9,378 nucleotides of DNA from JAACPR01 sp964598245 (GTDB taxonomy: Bacteria > Patescibacteriota > Minisyncoccia > Phycocordibacterales > JAACPR01). Every line of letters begins with the position of its first letter. Within the stretch, counting starts at the first letter, position 1. A program made the translations under genes and the position numbers. The notes beneath the pieces were generated by a model. It did no database searches. It had not been told where the DNA came from and saw only the letters and a program-made list of their open reading frames with translations. The stretch covers positions 1 to 9,378 of the forward strand of contig CAZRAX010000023.1 of NCBI GenBank assembly GCA_964598245.1, in the 5' to 3' direction. Shown here piece by piece: positions 4,116-9,378 of the stretch.

Positions 4116-5133
4116 GTTTTATTCCTTTAATTGCCAAACCAATTGAAACTGCATATCTTAAAGAATCTTCTTTGTTAATTTTTGGTACATATTTTTCAAC
4201 GGCAAAACAATTTGACCAAACATTTGCAATTTCAATCTTAATTTTTAATTTTTTCTCTAAAAAGTCTTTCAATCCTTCGGATAATGCATAGTCTCCAGTT
4301 ATAATCGCTGTATCAATTTTTTCATGTTGAACTAAATCTTTTTTACTCGTAAACCAAAAAATTAAAACTTTATTTAAAAATTCATTTAAATAATTTGCTT
4401 CTTCTGAATCAAAATTTTCAAGGACCTTTTCCATATCAAGATTTATAATGGAAGCATATTGAATCGCCCCATCTTCAACAACACCAACATTAATTTGGTC
4501 TCTTAAAAAACGAAGAATTAAATAAGAATCATTATCTCCATTTTTAATAATAGAACGAGATAGAGAGACAGCTTCTGATTGAAAAGATAACGGGAAAAGT
4601 CCAGCCATTTTTAAAACTTTAGTGTACAAAGAAATAACATCTTTGGGAAAAACACTCACGACGACATCCAAGTCTTTTTTAGATTCCCCTTTTCCATCAT
4701 TAACAACAAAATAATCAAAATTAACATCATCAACCTTGAGTGGAACATTTTCTTCAATATTAAATCTAATAGTAGAAGCGAGGTCAGAAGATGACTCAAT
4801 TGGTAATTTGGTTCTGTAAATATAAGTCTTGTTCTCTGGCAAAGACATTATAACGTAATTAAATTTAAATTGTTTTTTAAGTTTTTTCAAAACCTCAATA
4901 ATTTCTGAAAATGCTTCCATATTTATTTCTTTACTTAAATTAAAATTAGCTAAATCGTTTGGATGATTAAGTTTAACCTCTTTATAAAAATCAGGAATGA
5001 AGCCATTAGAAGTTTTTTTAAGTTTAAAAACTTTTATAGACCTGGGCGTTATATCAACTGACACAGGATCAAAAGAAAGAAAACCCGGTGTTGGGAAAAA
5101 TAAATCTACTTTTTTAAAAAAATCAATAAACAT
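4108..5133 (-). CDS. pilM: PilM-like actin-fold type IV pilus assembly protein
   Basis: A 341-aa cytoplasmic protein of normal PilM length. PilM has an actin/FtsA-like fold and binds the N-terminal tail of PilN. Visible landmarks are VDITPRSIKVFKL (26-38) at the first phosphate-loop position, MSLPENKTYIYRTKLP (96-111), the FNIEENVPL segment (124-132), a second loop region at 204-224 (LILRFLRDQINVGVVEDG), IITGDYALSEGL (277-288) and the closing RYAVSIGLAIKG (326-337). The glycines normally found in the first two nucleotide loops are missing, so ATP binding may be weak or altered. This is the first gene of the pilMNO block, with a candidate promoter directly upstream and 33 bp after the DedA-like gene. 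Confidence 0.9.
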   Translation of the reverse strand: MFIDFFKKVDLFFPTPGFLSFDPVSVDITPRSIKVFKLKKTSNGFIPDFYKEVKLNHPNDLANFNLSKEINMEAFSEIIEVLKKLKKQFKFNYVIMSLPENKTYIYRTKLPIESSSDLASTIRFNIEENVPLKVDDVNFDYFVVNDGKGESKKDLDVVVSVFPKDVISLYTKVLKMAGLFPLSFQSEAVSLSRSIIKNGDNDSYLILRFLRDQINVGVVEDGAIQYASIINLDMEKVLENFDSEEANYLNEFLNKVLIFWFTSKKDLVQHEKIDTAIITGDYALSEGLKDFLEKKLKIKIEIANVWSNCFAVEKYVPKINKEDSLRYAVSIGLAIKGIKHA

Positions 5134-5147
5134 AATAACTTAGAATT

Positions 5148-5175
5148 ATTATACTATAAGTTTAAATTAAATAAA
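5148..5175 (-). promoter_or_regulatory. candidate promoter of the pil operon
   Basis: On the minus strand there is a perfect -10 TATAAT (5148-5153), a 16-bp spacer and a weak -35 TTTATT (5170-5175). The start would lie about 8 bases before the pilM ATG, too close for a ribosome binding site, and none is seen. The -35 overlaps the end of the DedA-like gene. Confidence 0.45.
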
Positions 5176-5751
5176 TTTAAAAATTAAGTAAGCAATAATT
5201 AATAGACCGAAAATTAAACTTATAAGATTAAAGTATTTAAAAATTAATTCAGAATATTTTTGGCCAATATACCTAAACAAAAGACTAACAATCAAAAAAC
5301 GAAGGCCTCGTCCAAGAATTGAGGCGATAATAAAAGCAATCAAATTCAAACCCAAAAGACCAGCACTGATTGTAAAAACCTTGTATGGAATTGGGGTAAA
5401 AGCGGCTAAAAAGACTGACCAAAAACCATATTGGGCAAAGAAAGTTTTAATCTGATCAAACTCTTCTTGAAAATTATAAAAATTAATAATTTGGGGGCCA
5501 AAAAAATCAAAAAACCAATAACCAATCAAATATCCTAAAATACCGCCCAAAACAGAAAATATCGTCACATCTAAAAAAAATTTAAACCATTTTTTTGGCT
5601 TAACTAAAATAATGGCTGCCAAAAATGGATCAGGAGGTATTGGGAAAAAAGAACTTTCTGTAAATGAAATTACTCTTAAAAGAATTCTAGAAATTTTTCT
5701 ATCAGAATTTTTGATTAACCAGTTTTTGATTTTATTTTTATGTTCAAGCAT
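5167..5751 (-). CDS. YqaA/DedA-like VTT-domain membrane protein
   Basis: A 194-aa integral membrane protein of the DedA/VTT (SNARE-associated) superfamily, closest in layout to the short YqaA type. Two half-repeats are visible. The first has ESSFFPIPPDPFLAA (32-46) before a glycine-rich helix with GGILGYLIGYW. The second has AAFTPIPYKVFTISAGLLG (115-133), followed by ILGRGLRFL (145-153). Pro residues in these re-entrant hairpins and the GR motif are family hallmarks. DedA relatives flip or scramble lipids or support envelope homeostasis; the substrate here is unknown. The gene starts 6 bp after the MetRS-beta-like stop, so the two are probably co-transcribed. Confidence 0.88.
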   Translation of the reverse strand: MLEHKNKIKNWLIKNSDRKISRILLRVISFTESSFFPIPPDPFLAAIILVKPKKWFKFFLDVTIFSVLGGILGYLIGYWFFDFFGPQIINFYNFQEEFDQIKTFFAQYGFWSVFLAAFTPIPYKVFTISAGLLGLNLIAFIIASILGRGLRFLIVSLLFRYIGQKYSELIFKYFNLISLIFGLLIIAYLIFKFI

Positions 5752-5757
5752 TGAATA

Positions 5758-6117
5758 TTAAGAAATGTTTGTCCCATTTGGAATTTTCGAATCAATTTCT
5801 AAAAGTGAAAATTGATTTTCTTCTCTATCAATCGCTGCCATGATCATGCCGTTACTCTCGTAACCTCTGATTGTTCGCGATTCTAAATTTGTAACAAAAG
5901 GCACTTTTTTACCTATTAAGTCTTTGGGCTCCGAATAAAATTCAGCTATTCCAGAAATAATTTGTCTTTTTTCACCAGCAAAATCTACTTCAAGTTTTAA
6001 TAAGCGATCTGCTTCTTGAATCTTTTCTGCAGATAAAATTTCACCAACTTTTATTTCAATTTTTTTAAAATCATCATAAGTAATTTTTTTTGTTTCTTTT
6101 TTGTTTTCTTCTTCCAT
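5758..6117 (-). CDS. stand-alone MetRS C-terminal (beta subunit/Trbp111-like) tRNA-binding protein
   Basis: A 119-aa OB-fold tRNA-binding protein related to the MetRS C-terminal domain, Trbp111 and CsaA. Motifs in order: DDFKKIEIKVGEI (15-27), EADRLLKLEVD (35-45, where HPxADKL is usual), RQIISGI (51-57), KKVPFVTNL (70-78) and RGYESNGMIMAA (84-95). It would dimerise and hold tRNA by its outer corner, assisting methionyl-tRNA synthetase in trans. About 12 acidic and lysine-rich residues precede the domain. In CPR genomes this domain is often a separate gene, which fits here. CsaA-like chaperone activity is an alternative but less likely role. It sits between ruvX and the DedA-like gene with short gaps. 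Confidence 0.9.
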   Translation of the reverse strand: MEEENKKETKKITYDDFKKIEIKVGEILSAEKIQEADRLLKLEVDFAGEKRQIISGIAEFYSEPKDLIGKKVPFVTNLESRTIRGYESNGMIMAAIDREENQFSLLEIDSKIPNGTNIS

Positions 6118-6140
6118 AGATTAGAATTTTATCATAAATA

Positions 6141-6524
6141 TTATTTTTTATTTGAATCAATATAACTTTGTAAAATAATCGCTGCCGCGGAAGCATCAAC
6201 CATATTATTTTTGCCTTGGATTTTTTCAGCTTGTGCTGATGTTAGAATTTCTGGATGTAAATCAATTTCCAAGTCAAATTCTTTTTCTAAAACCTTTTTT
6301 AAATTTAAAATATCTTCCATTATTAAATTATCTTCCATTTTATAATTTTTTGATTCTCCTATTATAATTACCCTAACGTCATTATCAGAAATAATTTTTG
6401 CAAAATTTTCTAAAATTTTATTATCATTTTTAATAACAGAATGAGGAAAAGCCATTTGCCCATCGTCATCAGACAAAGCAACACCTATCCTCTTTTCTCC
6501 ATAATCTATTCCTAAATATTTCAT
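6141..6524 (-). CDS. ruvX: RuvX/YqgF Holliday-junction resolvase-like nuclease
   Basis: A 127-aa RNase H-fold protein with all expected acidic sites. LGIDYGEKRIGVALSD (4-19) carries catalytic Asp7, PEILTSAQAE (91-100) carries Glu92, and VDASAAAIILQSYID (109-123) carries Asp110. The family acts on Holliday junctions and, in E. coli, in pre-16S rRNA 5' maturation. The loop that usually reads VIGLP..MDG is IIIGESKNYKMEDN (53-66) here, a form I associate with CPR RuvX proteins. The start is the ATG at 6524, which opens directly onto the first motif; there is no Shine-Dalgarno site. It lies between the YjdF-like gene and the MetRS-beta-like gene. Confidence 0.93.
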   Translation of the reverse strand: MKYLGIDYGEKRIGVALSDDDGQMAFPHSVIKNDNKILENFAKIISDNDVRVIIIGESKNYKMEDNLIMEDILNLKKVLEKEFDLEIDLHPEILTSAQAEKIQGKNNMVDASAAAIILQSYIDSNKK

Positions 6525-6559
6525 AAGGTTAGTTTATCAAAAAAAGTAGCAATCAGTAA

Positions 6560-7234
6560 TTATTTTTTATTACTAGAGTAAGGATTTTCATCAAAATAAA
6601 TGTTTACATATTTTTTGAAAATATTTGAATTTTTTCCTTTATTTTTAATATAAAAATAACCCGATAAAGCTACCAACAGAGAGCCCCCCGCATCAACAAT
6701 CAAATCCCACATCGTGTCTCTTAGGCCGCTTTTTTGCATATTGAATCCAAAAATATTATCCATAAAAAATTCAAAAATTTCCCAAATTATACCTAGTGCT
6801 AATGAAAAACAAAAAGCAAAAAGTGCTATTAATGAGGGTGGTATTTTTACTTTTTCTGTTCTGTATAAAGAGTATAAAATTAAAAAGCCAATAAAACCAA
6901 TAGCGATGCCCGATCCCGTATGTAAAACAATGTCCCACCACCAATATGATGTGTAGTACCCTCTCAGTTCTCCCAAAAAAATCGAAGAATAAATAAAAAG
7001 ATTTAAAATAAAACCAAATTCTAAAGGAAAGTGGATTTTATAATTTCTTTCAATTATAGAAGGTAGCCAAACGATTACTAATGCAACTAAAGCTAAAAAA
7101 CCGTTAAGCCAGTCTTTTTCATAAATAGCTAATAAAAAGGCAAAGATGAAAGCTAACTGCATAAAAATGATAGCTCCGAAATTAAAACGATTAGTTTTGT
7201 TTAAATATTTCCACTTTTTAAGATATTTCAGCAT
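6560..7234 (-). CDS. YjdF/DUF2238-family integral membrane protein
   Basis: A 224-aa protein with about six transmembrane helices. The recognisable part is the pair of polar, membrane-embedded motifs of the YjdF (DUF2238) family: WWDIVLHTGSGIAIG (99-113) with Asp101 and His105, GIIWEIFEF (148-156) with Glu152 and Glu155, and RDTMWDLIVDAGG (172-184) with Asp173, Asp177 and Asp181. The fixed His/Glu/Asp set inside helices suggests metal or proton chemistry or transport, but the family's function is unknown to me. A lysine- and asparagine-rich cytoplasmic tail of about 25 residues ends the protein. The gene is downstream of the photolyase remnant, separated by 52 AT-rich bases that may hold a promoter. 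Confidence 0.82.
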   Translation of the reverse strand: MLKYLKKWKYLNKTNRFNFGAIIFMQLAFIFAFLLAIYEKDWLNGFLALVALVIVWLPSIIERNYKIHFPLEFGFILNLFIYSSIFLGELRGYYTSYWWWDIVLHTGSGIAIGFIGFLILYSLYRTEKVKIPPSLIALFAFCFSLALGIIWEIFEFFMDNIFGFNMQKSGLRDTMWDLIVDAGGSLLVALSGYFYIKNKGKNSNIFKKYVNIYFDENPYSSNKK

Positions 7235-7286
7235 GTTTTAAGGTTATTTTTATAGAATAAAAAAATTATAATATAAATTCTGTTTA

Positions 7287-7880
7287 TTAATTTAGTTTTT
7301 TCAAAAAATCGACCACTGTTTTTTTGTAATGATTAATTTTTTCTTTTGGTATTTTTTCATAATTTTTTATAATGAAAAATAATCGATTTTCTGACTTTAA
7401 TTCTTTATAATGAACATTTATAAAATTCCAAAACAAAGCATCCCAAATTTCCGTCCAATCGCCCTTTTTATAGTCAGTCATTCGTAAAACATAAGAAGAT
7501 CCTGAAATGTACGGCTTTGTAGTTATTAGCCCCCCATCTGCATACAGAGTCATGCTATAAACATTTGGAACCATAACCCAGTCGTAGGCATCAATATACA
7601 TTTCCATAAACCATTTGTAAATTTCATTTGGTTTAAATTGACACAAGTTCATAAAATTTCCCATAATCATTAACCTAGAAATATGATGCGAATATGCATA
7701 TTCTAAAGCTGTTTTGATTGTATTATCAATTGGATAAATTCCTGTATCTCCGCGCCAAAAATTTTCTGGAATTTTTCTGTTAGCTTTAAAATAGTTACTA
7801 TTCCTAGATTTTGAACCTAGATAAATATAGACGGCTCGAATATATTCTCTCCAGCCGATGATTTGTCTAATAAAGCCTTC
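7287..7880 (-). pseudogene. C-terminal FAD-binding part of the photolyase-related protein, cut off by an in-frame TGA
   Basis: The frame downstream of the TGA at 7881-7883 continues uninterrupted to TAA at 7287. It begins EGFIRQIIGWREYIR, a core photolyase/cryptochrome-related motif, then TGIYPIDNTI, YAYSHHISRLMIMGNF, WFMEMYIDAYDWVMVPNV and YADGGLITTKPYISGSSY. These form the FAD-binding helical domain. The first internal ATG sites are far into the domain (for example at 7670), so a fragment from there could not bind FAD. The Cys positions that hold the 4Fe-4S cluster in PhrB-type enzymes are replaced: Pro in GIYPID, and TDYKKGDW where DYCxxC is usual. Joined with the upstream part, the protein would be about 503 residues, the normal family length. 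Confidence 0.82.
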
Positions 7881-8798
7881 TCACGATTCAATAGGTACTG
7901 AATTTTTCTCCGCAAATTTTAAAGTTTGTTGAACTATATAATCTGGAGTAATCAATCCAATATTCAAAGCTGGGGTTAAAACACTATGAAATACAAACGG
8001 TGTTCTTTCGGTAATAGCATCCTCATAAGGACCAAAGTTTTTAAATTTTAATTCCAAAAAGTTTTTAAACCAAGCGCGCGCCTCGGAGTGTGTTGTCGGG
8101 TAAATAAAATAATCAGAATTTCCATAGTGATCACCGAAATTTTTATCTACATATTTTTTGGCTTCTAAAACATATTTGTTTTTATTTTGCTTCGGTGATT
8201 CAGGAACGGAAACTTCTTTTGGTAATTTCTTTCTATTTTCCGCATCGAATGACCACTTCCCTCCTTTTGGTTTTAAATTTTTATCAACTAAAATATTCAT
8301 TCGTTTTCTTTGCCATTGATAAAACGAATTCATCAGCAAACTTTTTTCATTTTTGATTTTTGGTAAAAAGTATTCATCTAATTCTGATTGTTTAGTTAAA
8401 AAGAGTGGGGTTTCTGTCACGATGAATTTTATTTTTAATTTTTCCAGGGACTTTGTAACTTTTTTAGTTAACCAATCATCAACGAAATCATAAAAATAAA
8501 CGATGTCGATATTTTTTAGGAAATTTGAAATCTCTTCTGATTTTTTGATTTGTTTACTTTCAATATAATTAACCTCATAACCCTTTTGTTCTAAAAACTC
8601 TTTATAAAATTTCATACTAGCACGATGTAATAAAATTTTTTGTTGATGAAATTTATATTGTGTAAAAAAAAGTGGATCTTCAATTAAAAATATTTCTCGG
8701 TCTTTCTTTAAAAGATCATTTTTTTCAAAAAGTTGATGTGGGTATATTAAAATAGCTTCTTTTTTATTTTTTTTAGATTGAATCATAGTTTTTTTCAT
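7881..8798 (-). CDS. photolyase-related protein (DPRP/PhrB-like), N-terminal part
   Basis: 305 residues before an in-frame TGA. Residues 13-135 form the N-terminal alpha/beta Rossmann-like domain of the deoxyribodipyrimidine photolyase-related family (AILIYPHQLF, EIFLIEDPLFF, HRASMKFYKEFLE). They are followed by the linker motif GGKWSFDAENRKKLP (179-193) and the start of the helical FAD domain: HSEARAWFKNFLE (237-249), FGPYEDA (255-261) and HSVLTPALNIGLITP (271-285). The family comprises blue-light flavoproteins that repair UV photoproducts such as (6-4) lesions. Translation stops at VPIES just before the EGFIRQ motif, so the product as read lacks most FAD contacts. No Shine-Dalgarno site is seen; a perfect 9-bp inverted repeat lies just upstream of the ATG. 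Disruption by mutation or a read error are both possible. Confidence 0.85.
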   Translation of the reverse strand: MKKTMIQSKKNKKEAILIYPHQLFEKNDLLKKDREIFLIEDPLFFTQYKFHQQKILLHRASMKFYKEFLEQKGYEVNYIESKQIKKSEEISNFLKNIDIVYFYDFVDDWLTKKVTKSLEKLKIKFIVTETPLFLTKQSELDEYFLPKIKNEKSLLMNSFYQWQRKRMNILVDKNLKPKGGKWSFDAENRKKLPKEVSVPESPKQNKNKYVLEAKKYVDKNFGDHYGNSDYFIYPTTHSEARAWFKNFLELKFKNFGPYEDAITERTPFVFHSVLTPALNIGLITPDYIVQQTLKFAEKNSVPIES

Positions 8799-8801
8799 TT
8801 G

Positions 8802-8822
8802 TTTAATAATAACATTATTAAA
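8802..8822 (-). promoter_or_regulatory. perfect inverted repeat in front of the photolyase gene
   Basis: Two 9-base arms (TTTAATAAT and ATTATTAAA) are separated by 3 bases and begin 3 bases before the ATG at 8798. A TATAAA box (8824-8829, minus strand) adjoins it, so the palindrome would cover the transcription start. It could be an operator or a 5' hairpin that blocks initiation. Only A and T make up the arms, so chance is possible. Confidence 0.35.
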
Positions 8823-8839
8823 CTTTATAAATAAGACAC

Positions 8840-8904
8840 TCGGGTCACTCCGATACTAAATTTTCACTGCGGGCACCGAACGACTCGAACCACGTGAGTC
8901 GCCC
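8840..8904. other. GC-rich, tRNA-like intergenic hairpin
   Basis: Stem CGACTC/GAGTCG (8881-8901, 9-base loop) with outer GGG/CCC (8871-8873 and 8902-8904), and a weaker TCGG/CCGA hairpin at 8840-8853. On the minus strand GGTTCGAGTC followed by GTGCCCGCA resembles the end of a tRNA T-arm and acceptor, but the T-stem does not pair. It contrasts in composition with the AT-rich flanks. It may be a decayed tRNA end, an attachment-site remnant or a terminator-like structure between divergent genes. Confidence 0.3.
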
Positions 8905-8953
8905 ATTGATCATATTTACCTCTATTTTAATCCATAAAATCGTAAAAATCTGC

Positions 8954-8991
8954 TTGACAATCGAATATAATCGTATACAATAGTATGTATT
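8954..8991 (+). promoter_or_regulatory. promoter of the Fic gene with overlapping inverted repeat
   Basis: There is a perfect -35 TTGACA (8954-8959), a 16-bp spacer and -10 TACAAT (8976-8981). The inverted repeat CAATA/TATTG (8978-8982 and 8987-8991) overlaps the -10 and the probable start, a typical repressor position. The expected start leaves about 8-10 bases before the ATG at 8997 and no Shine-Dalgarno site. Confidence 0.65.
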
Positions 8992-8996
8992 GAATT

Positions 8997-9378
8997 ATGA
9001 AAAACCGATTCGAAAAAAGAATACATCTAACCACAGAAATGCTTCAAAAAATTGCTCAAATTGATGAGTATAAAGGTCTTTGGCGTGGAAGTGAAAAAAT
9101 GAGTCCACACGTTTTGAATCAATTAAAGACGTCTGTGATTATTACCTCAACAGGTTCATCAACGAGAATCGAGGGATCTCAAATGAGCGACAAAGAAGTC
9201 GCTCGTCTTATTCGTGGATTAAAAACAAAACCACCAAAAGGTCGTGACGCCGAAGAAGTTGCAGGCTATGCTGATTTACTTGGAAGAATTTTTGATAATT
9301 ATAAAACTCTTAAGTTAACAGAAGGGCAAATTTTACAATTTCATGAAATTCTCCTACACTTCTCAACTAAAGATAAAT
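8997..9378 (+). CDS. Fic-family protein, N-terminal part (runs off the window)
   Basis: The first 127 codons of a Fic protein, open to the window end. Fic enzymes transfer AMP or other nucleotide-derived groups to target proteins. The start MKNRFEKRIHLTTEMLQKIAQIDEYKGLW matches the Fic_N region. SSTRIEG (54-60) gives the S-xxx-E-G inhibitory motif with Glu59, which in class II Fic proteins blocks the ATP site. EEVAGYADLL (about 88-97) and ILQFHEILLHFSTKD (111-125) are the helices leading to the catalytic domain. The catalytic HPFxxGNGR motif lies beyond the window, so activity cannot be judged. The gene is divergent from the photolyase gene and looks less AT-biased than its neighbours, a hint of acquisition. 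Confidence 0.88.
   Translation, partial: MKNRFEKRIHLTTEMLQKIAQIDEYKGLWRGSEKMSPHVLNQLKTSVIITSTGSSTRIEGSQMSDKEVARLIRGLKTKPPKGRDAEEVAGYADLLGRIFDNYKTLKLTEGQILQFHEILLHFSTKDK

Noticed and set aside
7881..7883. Genome-wide TGA reassignment (genetic code 4 or 25)
   Set aside because: Only one internal TGA appears across all genes of the window, whereas reassigned genomes use TGA often inside genes.

Overview
The window is AT-rich, densely packed chromosomal DNA. It most likely comes from a Candidate Phyla Radiation (Patescibacteria, Parcubacteria-like) bacterium. This is an inference from the stand-alone MetRS beta-type tRNA-binding protein, a short RuvX with a GESKN-type loop, a divergent PilM/PilN/PilO set, tRNAs without an encoded CCA, and few Shine-Dalgarno sites. 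All 13 complete genes end in TAA (10) or TAG (3); none ends in TGA.

Layout, left to right. Almost everything is on the minus strand. (1) 1-2670 is an accessory region between tRNA-Val(UAC) and tRNA-Arg(UCU). It holds a DinJ/YafQ toxin-antitoxin pair and two orphan genes (170 and 146 aa). These are separated by short boundary repeats that share GGACAAT and GTAATAAC. The two orphan genes each have a near-identical 117-bp repeat upstream and a matching hairpin terminator downstream. Next to tRNA-Arg lie a 20-bp direct copy and a degenerate inverted copy of its 3' end, with a GC-rich non-coding island between them. (2) 2710-5133 is a type IV pilus assembly block, pilM-pilN-pilO plus a small membrane protein, in transcription order from right to left. 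(3) 5167-7234 is a housekeeping and membrane block: a YqaA/DedA-like protein, a MetRS beta-like OB-fold protein, RuvX and a YjdF/DUF2238-like protein. (4) 7287-8798 is a photolyase-related gene split by one in-frame TGA. (5) 8997 to the end, on the plus strand, is the first part of a Fic-family protein behind a clear sigma70-type promoter.

How it fits together. The pil genes overlap or nearly touch and are probably one transcript, making the inner-membrane alignment platform of a type IV pilus or competence machine. The toxin-antitoxin pair and the orphan genes look like separate one-promoter, one-terminator modules placed one after another downstream of tRNA-Arg, which resembles a small cassette array or the remains of repeated integration. 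No recombinase gene is visible in the window. That array is the best candidate here for something undescribed.
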